From assembly GCA_037043015.1 (NCBI GenBank), contig CM073321.1, positions 12,904,001 to 12,968,000 of the forward strand: a stretch of 64,000 bases of DNA, written 5' to 3'. Positions 53,995 through 64,000 of this stretch are shown here, in pieces. This stretch comes from Bryum argenteum (Eukaryota > Streptophyta > Bryopsida > Bryales > Bryaceae). Every line of letters starts with the position of its first letter. Position 1 is the stretch's first letter. Under the pieces are notes generated by a model that was not told where the DNA came from, ran no database searches, and saw only the letters and a program-made list of their open reading frames with translations. A program made the position numbers and the translations under genes.

Positions 53995-56900
53995 CTAATT
54001 TGTAGCATGGTCTAGGATTCCTCCCTCCAGAATCTTCTTCACCTCGTTAAAACTAAGAGTGGCCGCGTGGATGAAGAGGTCTACATCTAGATCAAATTTG
54101 CAAACCAATACCGTGATGTAGTATAGGTGCTTGCAAGGTCGGTATGGATCTCTCCGTCCTAACGAAGAGATTGTTTTCTTGAACACTGGGCATGAGCAAT
54201 CCGGGAATTTACTAATTGAAAGTCTATAAACTGCATCTGAATCCGACTCCAAGTCTACGATACATCCAAATCCAGGCTGGGGGATCATTGTCACCTTCAG
54301 AATTTTGGCCCGCATTGAGGTGGCAGACTCAATATTCTTCATGTGCTTCGAAGTCACAGCAGGAATGCGTTTCATGTTCTTCGATCTCCTTGACCTCGGG
54401 AAAACGTCCGGCTTCTCCGGGACTGGAATATGAGACAAGTCTCTTGGTGGGGCAGCATTATTGAAAGTGCGGTTCGTAGGAAGCTGTTCTTTTTGTGGTA
54501 GTCGAAAGCCCGCATTCTCCAACGCCTCCATTTCATCACGTGTGAGGTTAGTCCCTAGCTTAACAGGCCATATTGAAGGAATAGGGGGTCTATCCTCGCT
54601 TATAGAGAATGGCTCACTCTACTTGCGACGATGACCCTTCACACACCTGTCAATATCATCCGCACAAAAAAAGAACTGATCAATTTTTCTTGGCCCCTCT
54701 TGAGGGCGTTGCCATACTCCGGTGTAAGTTGGAGCTGCGGTCGCCTTCCCCTTCTGAATAATTCGTGAGTCACATCTTTTTTTACTCTTTCGCATGATAC
54801 CCCAACAAGCCTTGGCAGAATTCTCCCTCAAACGGGCAATGTGCCACAGCCTCTCGTCTACTTTAGTCTCTTGAACAGCGGTCACACGTTCCATACTAGG
54901 TGCAGCAAAAGTGGATGGTATTGTCGATGGCTCCTCAACTTCATCCTCTTCATGGATAGTACTCAGATTTTCAGCACAAGCTCGGGTAACCCTTCTCCCA
55001 ATTCGAGGACGTGAGTAGCTCACGGTATCAGGTCTGTGTGTTTCATCATCAGCTCCAATTGGAACATCAGCCTTACGTTTCTTGGAACCGAACACCTCAG
55101 CCCCCTCAAGGTGGGCGTCTCGGGTACAAATCTTTTCAGCTCCTGGATAGTCAGAAACTGCCCTTGTGAGGCTAGATGGATCGCCGGTTCGTCGAGCTTT
55201 ATGAGCAACACGAAGTAATAGTTCTTCGGATGTTGGTCCATTACCACCCTTGCCACCTCCGTTGAAGTCGTGGTAACCCACCACTTGGAGGAAAGCACGA
55301 ACATAATCATCAACAGCTGCAACATACAAGTCCCCACCCTTGTTGCCGGACGCTTGCAACCATTTGTTATGGATAGATTCCGCAAGGTTACATGAAGGCA
55401 TCTCGGCCAGCTCCTCTGCAGAATATTTATTTTCCTGCCAGTTGCAAAGACAGTTCACTTATTCACAAAATAAGTTCATCACGTTATGAAGAGCGATTTA
55501 AACTTGCGGCGCCGCAAGTTTGAACTAAAAATAGATGTTTTTCTAATGAAAAATTTAGTAGTTGTTACAATAAAAGTTCAAAAAAGCAGAATATTCTCCA
55601 GTAAAAAAGTAAATATTTGTTATAGATTTACTGGACAGAAATGAACGTGTACATAATTACAACACGCGACTGTGGACTCACCAATTCCATGAAGCCACCC
55701 CACTGCCTATATCGGAAGTGCCAGAATGCAAGCCAATGTTCGAGGTGACCTAATCCAACTTCAGAGGTAGCCTGCGCCGACGCCCACCACGCTCGGATCG
55801 CCCAGTATCTTGTCTCCGCCTCAGCCATGGTGCGTGCATCTTTGTATTGCTTACAAAGATGTCGATGTTGATCCTGCAGCTCGTGCACGATGTATTGTTT
55901 GGTGTGCTTCTCTAGGGATTGCGTCCAATGGAAGTAGCAAGTCCGCTCGCGGCCTTCCATGGGCACTTTAGGGTCTCCGGAGCCATAAATGATGCGCACA
56001 GCGTTCCAGTTGGCTTGCGCACTGTCGGCCATGAATCCTTGAAACTGCGGCACTTCGACTCCGTTCCTGCCCATGACGTGGTTAAGGTTCTTCCAGAAGA
56101 CGATTTGAGCATCTCCGTCTTCAGACTGGAAATCACAGCATGCAATAGTTAGAATGCGGCAGATTTTAGAGTCATAAACGTGGCACGCCATGGTGGTCCA
56201 GTTCTTGACACGCTTGACGTGGTCGAACATCATCCACGCGTGGGACAGGTCGCCTCCGGGCTGCATACGACGAACAAGGTCAACACCGCTTCCGGGGCCG
56301 ACCTCGGACATCTTGAAAATGAACACTTTGTCACTTTCATCTCCCTGGCCCGGGAACTGGTTACGTTGGATGTAAGCCCAGTTGCTGAGGCCTCGAAGCT
56401 TGGTGATCCCATCAAGAACACCGTATCTGCGCAAGTGCTTAAAAGTGGTAATACGATTCCTGACGCTCGGAGAGTTCAGCTCTTTACACTGCTCAAATAT
56501 AGGTTCTAGCTCTTGGAGGGTGAGCTTGGAGGTTACAGGGTCACCTTCTTTACGGAGAAGTAAGTTTCCGAGTAAGTCCTTGCTTGCCTCCATGACTATT
56601 TTGGACGTGGTAGCTTGTGGGTTACGTTCTACGTGTTCCTCTATCAACTCATCAATTATTTTACGTGCACATCTGTAGTCTCCGACTTTGACAGGATGCT
56701 CGTGGGTACCGATATGCACACACGCCCGCTCTTGACTCTCCTCTCCGAATACGTAAAATATTTTGGCAGGGCATAAAGCAACACAAATGGGAGGTTCTTT
56801 GCAGATCTTACAGACCAGTGAAGAAGAAGGAGGAGGCGCGTCGCCGACAGAGAAGGGGTCCTTCGTAAAGCCCTCAAACTCCACCTCATTCACTTCTGCT

Positions 56901-57868
56901 CTGCGGTCAGGTCGAAGCAAGAAGCTGCAGTTTTTATTGTGGCATTGAAGATGACCTACACAGTTAGAGTAGCGGAATGACAAACCGAGGTTGTTACTGA
57001 TGTTAGTAGTCATTGTCCTGGTCCACACATGACCGTCGTATCTTTTGTCCATCCCCTCCATAGATTTGGCGACCTTAACAGCAGTAGTTGGAAGAACAGG
57101 AGGGAGAATGTAGAGGACATCACCATTGAAAGCGGGAGGCAGGAAAGAGACGTTGTGAGTACGAATGGAGTGGAAATCTATTTTTTTTAATATAGTTTTG
57201 TTGCGAGACATACTACCTAGTCTACGAAGGGAGGAAAGAATGTTTTTGGGTTGTACGACTTTCGACACAGGAAGAGAAGAGGGGGTGGTATTCAGACTGT
57301 GTTTAGAAGCAGACGAGAGGAGAGGCAGATTTGATGATAGTCGACGGGACTGAATGGACGATTTTCTTTTATCGTCGTATGAATCAGAAATATCAATTCG
57401 GACTTCGAGACCGGGTTCGACCTTGACACGAGGAAGAACCGGACGAACAGTGGAGATGGTAGAAGAACTACGAGGAGTGAGAAGGACGGTGGAGGCGTTC
57501 ATGACGGACTCCGTCAAGCCGAACAGTCGATACTGTCCGGGCTGTAGCTTATACATTCTACAATTACTCTCTAGGTCGACTGGTTCGACAAGGACAGAGT
57601 ACTGGACTAGATTCGTGTTTGGATCTAATACTTGGTTCACTAACCAAAGAGAGGACTCATCAAACCCGAAACGAAGTGCTAGCCAAGACGGAGTAACTTC
57701 TGCCAATCCATTCACCCCCGGAGGAATGCAGATGGGAGGACTTAAGTCTTCAGACCTAATTGCGATGACGTTTGGAGCGGGAGTTAGTGAAGCGGAGGAT
57801 GCCATGATAGATGCAGGAGAATAAGAGAGCATCAACAAGTGTGCGGAGAAAGTGAGTCTCGGATGCAT
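53995..57868 (-). CDS. MULE-like SWIM transposase, copy 3 (nearly open)
   Basis: Exon 1 57868-55682 (alternative Met at about 57805, MASSASLTPAPNV), intron 55435-55681 (TTG|GTGAGT to TGGCAG|GAAA), exon 2 55434-53995. N-terminal half: zinc-binding clusters CVGHLQCHNKNC and VCKICKEPPICVALC. Core: FDHVKRVKNWTTMACHVYD, FQSEDGDAQIVFW, GFMADSAQANWNAV and RTCYFHWTQSLEKH, the Asp/Asp and C-x2-H pattern of Mutator-like transposases. An Asp/Glu and Arg-rich linker carries a KKRK basic patch. A SWIM finger CSCPVF...CKHLYYI lies near 54125-54205. About 1,220 codons. One TAG at 54619-54621 interrupts exon 2 where copy 2 has Trp; otherwise open, so recently active or barely inactivated. An alternative superfamily (KDZ-like) cannot be fully excluded. 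Terminal repeats were not found. Confidence 0.85.
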
Positions 57869-58321
57869 TTCGAATGTTCAAATAGGAAGAATTGGTGGAG
57901 GGTGGTTACATACGTATTGAATACTTATGAGGTGTACTTTCTTATATTAAAACGTATAGATACACAATAAAGTTAAGCGTCATCATGATGATCCGGACCT
58001 GACGTGAGTTGATAAATAGTCACATATTAGAATAGTAGATCCTTCATTAAATTAAGTAGGAGTAGAAGGTAAAGTGACGGCGGCCGTCATTGTCAGAGAT
58101 ATAAGTGGATGATAGATGCGTTCAAACGTTCGCTTAGATTGGATTGTCGATTACGGTCATACGCGAATGTTAGGGTATACGCGTTGGGCTGATTAGGGTT
58201 TGTTAACCGCATGGGGAACTTATATATTGGAGTTGAAAAACATAGTTCACCTCTTCATTTGCGGTGAGAACACTTGGACTCGTTTAGTGGATCTCGTTAG
58301 AAGTTATTTGTTCGCAAGCGG
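57869..58321. promoter_or_regulatory. Bidirectional intergenic region of copy 3
   Basis: 453 bp between the diverging transposase and gene P. AT-rich, but holds the conserved 28-bp block at 58071-58098 (AAAGTGACGGCGGCCGTC, then TTGTCAGAG). A TATATTGGAG box at about 58223 precedes the gene P start. Confidence 0.5.
58071..58098 (+). promoter_or_regulatory. Conserved 28-bp block in divergent promoter, copy 3
   Basis: 26 of 28 positions match 742-769. It includes the palindrome CGGCCG within CGGCGGCCG. Inferred regulatory or transposase-binding site. Confidence 0.55.
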
Positions 58322-58656
58322 CATGGGACGAAACATGCAAGCGGTAGCGATAGAGGAAGGAGGTAGGTCGAGAAAAAGAAGAAGCGGAGGGGGAACGAAG
58401 TTTACTAATTCTAAAGCACAAAGGCGGAGTGCTTTGCGGCGTGATGGGAGAAGCTCTAGCGGCGATGACCGGGAGCCGACTGTACGATATCCTAATTGAC
58501 GATGATGTGTTACCTCCATTCAGGAGGAATATCAAAATGCGATCTCTGAACCTGGACAGTGTCCCGGAGAGTATCGGGACTGACGAAGCTGACGAAGAGG
58601 AGGAAGGTAGTGTCAAACCTCATTTTTTCGTTTTTTGCCCAAGTGAGTCCGGATAG
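58322..58656 (+). CDS. Gene P copy 3, basic N-terminal exon with a frameshift
   Basis: ATG at 58322: MGRNMQAVAIEEGGRSRKRR, then SGGGTKFTNSKAQRRSALRR. Homologous to gene P copy 1 at 1064. The second conserved block (PPFRRNIKMRSLNLDSV, 58519-58570) is in another frame, so there is one frameshift between about 58445 and 58515 relative to copy 1. An acidic EADEEEEG follows, with a possible donor GAAG|GTAGTG at 58606. Function unknown; a nuclear, DNA- or RNA-binding role is plausible from the Arg/Lys/Gly-rich start only. Confidence 0.6.
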
Positions 58657-58689
58657 CGGTTAGTAATAGCTAATTAGGAGAAATAAACG

Positions 58690-59130
58690 TCCATATCCTG
58701 GCCTACCCGGGTAATGACCGGGTAAGGTTAGCTCGGCCAGGAACCTGCCCACCCATGGGCATCCTTAGGCTTAGTGGACGGGGTAGGGTAGTACTACCTT
58801 TTTGAATTTTCTTTTGCTTTGTATCCCCTGTTCTCGAGCCAGGGTTCTGCCTAGTCGTATCCCGTCGGCCACTGCGGACCCGGATAACGCGTAGCGGCTC
58901 TTTGCGGGTTGACGCCTACTCGGGAAAAGGTTGCCCCAACCGGGTATACCCCAACCGGGTATAGCTCAACCTGGTATGGTCAGCCGGGTATGGTTCGACC
59001 GGTTGAGGCCCGGTCGGGTGTCGAAGACCGGGGAAGGCAGCGGCCGGGTCGGGATCCACGAACGGGTCGGGCGGGGAAAACCCTGGCGGCGGCGCCGACA
59101 GTCCCGGGCTGACAAAAGCCCGTGATTAAT
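58690..59130 (+). repeat. GC-rich stretch with CAACCGGGTATA minisatellite
   Basis: 58931-59010 holds five imperfect copies of a 13-16 bp unit around CAACCGGGTATA/GCCGGGTATGGT. The flanking DNA is rich in CCCGG and CGGGT. It probably lies in an intron of gene P copy 3. Reading frames across it look like repeat artefacts. Confidence 0.7.
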
Positions 59131-59862
59131 GCTGCGCCGCCATCCACCTCCCCACTCCGTTGTCTTTAGCGGCCCAATTTTGGCCGTTGCCCTCCCTTTT
59201 TGCTCCTCCTCGTTTTTCGTAGATCTGATATGTATGTATTAGAATTTATATCGTAGGGTTTCATGGTACATTTGTATGGTTGTTTCAGGAATATATTTTG
59301 TAGGTATTTTGTAGCGTAATTATTGTTATGACAATGATATGAATTATACGTAACACCCAAATACAAATTTGGGAGAGAATGCACTGAATGTCAGGGTTTC
59401 ATGTTAAATTAAAATCGGATATTGCATAATCGCCATGTGAATGTTCAAAAGGAATTCCGTAATTGCATTGTTCGGAAGGTTCACCTAAGAGAACACCCTC
59501 ATCTATGATGGAGAGGTAACAAACATTGAAAGTCGTAATTGTGGGGCCGCAGTTTGCACAAAGTAGTTTCAATTTCGCATGTATGCATGTAATCTATAAG
59601 TAGTGAAGAATTCATTTGTTTTAATGTATTAATTATGAATAAGGGGAATTCTATGTACGAATTGATGCTCGCACGGCGCAATTCGCCATGATAGCGGCAG
59701 CCTTGCCAGGCGATTCATCTGACACTGATAAGCGTTACGGAACTTGAAAGTCAATATCTTTTTCCTTTTTGTCAAAGTCTGAGTTACAATATGTGAAATA
59801 TGCTAAAACATATATGTGTCATTGAATAGTAAAGGGTTCCGTTAGCGTTGCTGTTGCATAAG
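59131..59862. other. AT-rich presumed intron of gene P copy 3
   Basis: No credible coding on either strand. AT-rich, with a sharp rise in GC at about 59865. Confidence 0.45.
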
Positions 59863-60390
59863 ATGAGCCGGTTCCGGGCATTATCATTTGCCGGTGCCGG
59901 GCCTGCTTGGATGCCGTTTCCGGGCTGTACCGGGCCGGGACTGGGCCGGTATCCCACCGCCGATCGTTACTGGCCAGGCGGATTCGCAGTAGCCGCTCTG
60001 AGCGGAGACGCCGGCACCGCGCCGATGGGAGGATCAGAGAAACTCGTGACCTGCTTGACACAGTCGGAACCCTAATGAACATCCTTGTGCACGGAGATTT
60101 GGATTCACAGGAGGATTTTCGAAACGGAGAGGATTTTGAAGTCGGAGAAGATTTTGCACTCGGAGAGCAGGAAGCGATGGCAGAAGGAGTTGCGAGTGAC
60201 ATCACCATCCTTGAGCGAGGAACGCAGAGCATTGATGTTGCGCCGAAATCTGTAAGTAGAGGATTGTACATTCTAGTTTCTCATCGTTGACTCCAGACCT
60301 CACAAGTTTGCTCTCGGTGAATCGGAGAAGACACATGCGGGGAACGCATCTGCTGGCGAGATTGCAGACCTCCTCCTTCGGCAAGAGAGG
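59863..60390 (+). other. Exon-like region of gene P copy 3 with EDF repeats
   Basis: A GC-rich, Gly/Pro-coding stretch (59863-60060) leads to a clear coding segment. It reads RIRETRDLLDTVGTLMNILV, then DLDSQEDFRNGEDFEVGEDF, a short acidic repeat of EDFxxG. It ends IDVAPKS at a consensus donor, TCT|GTAAGTAG (60253). A next exon after a GACTCCAG acceptor (about 60295) may read PHKFALGESEKTHAGNASAG. The tandem array begins soon after. No family recognised. Confidence 0.45.
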
Positions 60391-60479
60391 TTAGTTAACA
60401 CCTACACAGTTGGCGTCGAAAATGTTGTCCGGCTTAACCTCGTTGTTTCGTATTCTCCCTGTTTGCGTAGTTTTTATGC

Positions 60480-63060
60480 ATGAATGTGGGGGGAATCTGG
60501 GGTGGTAGTGTTCGTTTCTGGTGCGGGCTTTTCCTCTACCCGCGTAGCTGTTGTGCTGGTTGGGCAATCAACCTCGGTGATGGCCTGTACGAGCCAAGGG
60601 ATCCGGGCTTTCATGGAGCTGAGATCGCATGAATGGGAGTGCCGCAAATGGCAACTTCATTTCAGGAGGGTTGCGGTAGAATTCACGTGGTGAAGGTTTG
60701 ACCAGCCAAGGGATTCGGGTTTTGAGAGAGCGGGGGTCATGAATGTGTGCCAGAATTCATAGATTGTGGAGAGACTTGCTGCGTCGCAACTATAATCGTT
60801 CTCGTTGATGGCTTGAACCAGCCAAGGGATCCGGCTTGGTGAGAGCTGTTGTCATAAATTTGTGAGTGCCGGAAAGGCTAGCTCAGAGAAACTTGCTGCG
60901 TCGCAAGTGGAGTCGGGTTTTTGTCTGTTTCGGTTCTCTCTCTTCCACCTACACAATTCGCGTCGAAAAAAGGGTCCGGCTTCTCCTGGTTCTTTCATAT
61001 TCTCCCTGTTCGCGTAGTTTTCATGCATGCATGTGGGGGGTTATCTGTGGTGCTCGTGTTCATGGCCGGTGGGGGCTTTTCCTCTACCCGCGTTGCTGTT
61101 GTGCTGGTTGGGCAATCAGCCTCGGTGATGGCTTGTACGAGCCAAGGGATCCGGGCTTTCATGAAGCTGGGATGTCATGTGATCGAGTGCCACAAAGGCA
61201 ACTTCATTTCAAGCTCGTTGCGGTAGAAGTCATGAGTGTGAGTGCCGGATTGGCTAGATTCATGAACAACTTGCTGCGTCGCAAGTATACTCGGCCTTGG
61301 TGATGGCTTGAACCAGCCAAGGGATCCGGCTTGGTGAGAGCTGTTGTCATGAATGTGTGAGTGCCGGAATGGCTAGATTCAGAGAAACTTGTTGCGTCGC
61401 AAGTGGAAATGACCTTTTTGTGTCTGTCTCGGATCTCCCACCTCCACCTACACAGTCTGCGTCGAAAATGGGGTTCGGCTTCTACTGTATGTTATGTAAT
61501 CGCCTGCTTGCGTAGTTCTAATGGATGCATGTGGGGGAATCTGGGGGTGGTCGTGTTCATGGTCTGGTGGGCTTTTCCTCTTCCCGCGTTGCTTTAGTGA
61601 TGGTTGGGTAATCAGCCTCGGTGATGGCTTGTACGAGCCAAGGATCCGGGCTTTCATGGAGCTGGGATCTCATGAATGCGAGTGCCACAATGGCAACTTC
61701 ATTTCAAGCTTTTTGCGATAGAAGTCATGAGTGTGAGTGCCGGATTTGCTATATTCAGGAGAAACTTGCTGCGTCGCAAGTATACTCGGCCTCGGTGATG
61801 GCTCGAACCAGTCAAGGGATCCGGGCTTGGCGAGAGCTTGGGTCATGAGTGTGAGTGCCAAAATTTCTGGATGTAAGGGAAACTTGCTGCGTCGCAAGTA
61901 TACTCGGTCTTGGTGATGGCTTGAACCAGCCAAGGGATCCGGCTTGGTGTCAGCTGTTGTCATGAATGTGTGAGTGCCGGAATGGCTAGATTCGGGAAAC
62001 TTGCTGCGTCGCAAGTGGAATTGACCTTTTTGTGTCTGTCTCGGTTCTCCCACTTCCACCTACACAATCTGCGTCGAAAATGAGGTCCGGCTTCTCTGTA
62101 TGTTTTTCTATTCGCCCTGTTTGCGTAGTTCTCATGGATGCGTGTGGGGGGAATCTGGGGTGGTCGTGTTCATGGCTGGTGTGGGCTTTTCCTCTTCCCG
62201 CGTTGCTTTAGTGATGGTTGGGTAATCAGCCTCGGTGATGGCTTGTACGAGCCAAGGGATCTGGGCTTTCATGTAGCTGGGATCTCATGAATGCGAGTGC
62301 CACAATGGCAACTTCATTTAAAGCTGGTTGCGGTAGAAGTCATGAGTGTGAGTGCCGGATTTGCTATATTCAGGAGAAACTTGCTGCGTCGCAAGTATAC
62401 TCGGCCTCGGTGATGGCTCGAACAAGTCAAGGGATCCGGACTTGGTGAGAGATGGGGTCATGAGTGTGAGTGCCAAAATTTCTGGATGTAAGGGAAACTT
62501 GCTGCGTCGCAAGTATACTCGGCCTTGGTGATGGCTTGAACCAGCCAAAGGATCCGGGCTTGGTGAGAGATGGGGTCATGAGTGTGAGTGCCAAAATTTC
62601 AGGATGTAAGGGAAACTTGCTGTGTCGCAAGTTTACTCGGCCTCGGTGATGACTCGAACCACTCAAGGGATCCGGGCTTGGTGAGAGCTCGGGTCATGCG
62701 TGTGAGTGCGGGAATTGATAGATGTAAGGGAAACTTGCTGTGTCGAAATTATAATCAGCCTCGGTGATGGCTTGAACCAGCCAAGGGATCCGGGCTTGGT
62801 GAGAGATGGGGTCATGATTGTGAGTGCCGGAATTGATTACTCTATGAGAAACTTGCGGCGTCGAAAGTGGCTTAGTGCTTGTCGTGGATGTTTCGTTTCT
62901 CTCTATTCCTGTCGATTTCAAGTTGCTTGTGGATTCTGCCTCGGTGATGGCTCGAACCAGCCAAGGGATCCGGACTACGTGAGAGCTGGGGTCTCATGAA
63001 AGTGAGTGCCGGAATTGTGAGATTAAAGATAATTAATATGATAGGTCATCTTGCGGCGTC
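60480..63060 (+). repeat. Hairpin-bearing tandem array of copy 3
   Basis: At least 13 imperfect units of about 110-125 bp built on CTCGGTGATGGCTTGAACCA, GCCAAGGGATCCGG, GTCATGA...GTGAGTGCC and ACTTGCTGCGTCGCAAGT. The last is a 16-bp inverted repeat CTTGC-N6-GCAAG plus flanking A/T pairs, seen for example near 60892, 61271, 61766, 61881, 61999, 62381, 62496 and, with changes, 62615. A higher-order block (GCATGTGGGGG...TTTTCCTC...CCCGCGTTGCT) recurs near 60478, 61020, 61515 and 62125. Probably intronic. Same place relative to gene P as the array at 3200-14010. Confidence 0.92.
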
Positions 63061-63311
63061 GAAAGATTACTATGCTTATCCTGGTTGATGCGGTTTTGTT
63101 CATTTGCCCGTCGTCTTTGTGAAAGCGGCTATTCCATTGTGATTGCAAGTATTGGCCAAGGGATCCCGAGTGCGTGATTGGTTGTTTTTGTGGTTTCATG
63201 TTGTTTTGAGATAGTAACATTTTCATCTTCAAAGGCAAACTCAGCTTTGGTATCATATTGACGCTCATCTACTAAATTGTTTATACTGACTTGCTCTTAG
63301 CTTGTGCAGTT

Positions 63312-63430
63312 GTCGAAATGGAGCACAAGATAAACGTGGAGGAGGATTCGGATAATGAGAGTGTAATCTTAGCTTTGTGCGCTCGTTTACATAATGCGAG
63401 AGAGAGTGGGCGCATTGTATTAGAACGTCA
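63312..63430 (+). other. Acidic exon before the ParB-like region (gene P copy 3)
   Basis: After TTGTGCAG the frame reads MEHKINVEEDSDNESVILAL and then CARLHNARES. It stands where copy 1 has VVEEEQSDSDSDLSEI, also directly after a GCAG acceptor and after the tandem array. Exon end unclear. Confidence 0.4.
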
Positions 63431-63718
63431 CATTGTACACTTTGAGAATTTGTTCATGTTTTTCTCGTTATATTCACTTTCAATCTAGATTTTCTGTCTC
63501 ATTTTGCTTTTTGACATTAATGGATGCAAGATCTCGACAATTCTCAATTCAAAGAAGATGCCGCTAGTGATGCTCCATCGCCGAGTGCACTTATTCTCCT
63601 CTCCCCGAGAATGAGACTCGGATGCACTTCCAAGTGATGGGACTCAAGAAACCGCCATCGGTGACATTGTCCCCAGGGGAACTCGTGCCACCGCTCACTG
63701 GGCCTCTTTCGTCCATGA

Positions 63719-64000
63719 CCTTACCTCACCAAATCGAAAAACGAAGATACGATTGCTGAAGGTGCTGATGGGGCTCCTCGCCCCAATTCAGAAGACGTTG
63801 AGGTCTTCAAAATTCCGGATCATCTCAAGGACAAGGACGCTGGATGGATTGGAGAGGAGATGAGACAATTGCACAAAGGCGAGCACATTCATGTCATCAA
63901 CCGGCTTTGAAACAAACCGGTAAACAAATCGCGCTTCAACATTCCTTTGTGTCGATTAAAAACTCATCCGAAGGTCCGCCCGATCATTGACCTTGATGTC
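63719..64000 (+). pseudogene. ParB-like gene copy 3, N-terminal part (runs off right edge)
   Basis: Frame: TIAEGADGAPRPNSEDVEVF then KIPDHLKDKDAGWIGEEMRQ, LHKGEHIHVINRL, KPVNKSRFNIPLCRLKTHPK and VRPIIDLDV. This matches copy 1 at 14890-15075 (MPPHLQNKDPDW...INRL...KPVKKSRMMIPLCRL...PKVRP). One in-frame TGA at 63908-63910 stands where copy 1 has an Arg codon, and could be a CGA to TGA change. The GNHR box would lie beyond the window. Confidence 0.8.

Noticed and set aside
37952-54621. Possible alternative genetic code with TAG as a sense codon
   Set aside because: TAG interrupts several frames, but aligned copies have different residues at those places (Trp, Lys), other frames end normally with TAA, TGA or TAG, and copy 2 also has TGA and a frameshift. 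Ordinary decay explains it better.
58909-59125. Two overlapping Pro/Gly/Arg-rich frames
   Set aside because: Both arise from the CAACCGGGTATA minisatellite read in two frames.
60866-62666. Multiple 60-145 codon frames in the copy 3 array, on both strands
   Set aside because: They are repetitive translations of tandem units, present on both strands with no conservation of frame between units.

Overview
The window looks like repeat-rich nuclear DNA of a plant or close streptophyte relative. The reasons are spliceosomal introns of the GT...AG type, several Ty3/gypsy LTR elements (one with a chromodomain and an initiator-Met primer site), a plant-type hAT transposase with DUF659-like and dimerisation regions, and a captured fragment of exportin-1 (XPO1/CRM1) of plant type. 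I cannot name the species. No intact ordinary host gene, rRNA, tRNA or CRISPR array was found; nearly everything is mobile DNA or its remains.

The most interesting content is a large DNA-transposon-like unit present as three diverged copies. Each has a minus-strand gene for a Mutator-like (MULE-like) transposase with N-terminal zinc-binding clusters and a C-terminal SWIM finger. Diverging from it on the plus strand is a gene (here 'gene P') starting with a short Arg/Lys-rich protein segment. Copy 1 runs from the window edge to about 15,953, copy 2 from about 44,284 to 53,500, and copy 3 from 53,995 to past the right edge. In copies 1 and 3 gene P is followed about 2.1 kb downstream by a 2.6-2.8 kb tandem array. 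About 5.4-5.5 kb downstream lies a ParB/sulfiredoxin-like domain with a G-N-H-R box; these distances ignore later insertions. The two arrays differ in sequence, yet both carry a stem-loop of the form CTTGC-N6-GCAAG. Copy 2 instead holds a captured XPO1 exon.

Layout: 1-480 transposase copy 1 (N-terminal part); 484-1063 shared promoter region; 1064-3021 first exons of gene P copy 1, with (TA)n and G-rich repeats; 3200-14010 hairpin array, split by LTR element A (4661-12701), which itself holds a solo LTR (10764-12085); 14154-15953 acidic exon and ParB-like exons; 15954-35155 a cluster of LTR-retroelement fossils (B1 minus, C1, solo LTR D, C2, B2 plus, C gag); 35363-43525 a hAT element and a second degenerate gene among GC-rich short-repeat clusters; 44284-53483 copy 2, interrupted by a second solo LTR with a perfect 5-bp target duplication (48899-50195); 53995-64000 copy 3.

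The order of events can be partly read. The copy 1 array existed first. Element A then inserted into it (5-bp duplication cggat), and later a solo-LTR family member inserted into A's right LTR (5-bp duplication gatgc/aatgc). The B elements are much younger, since their two plus-strand LTRs are almost identical.
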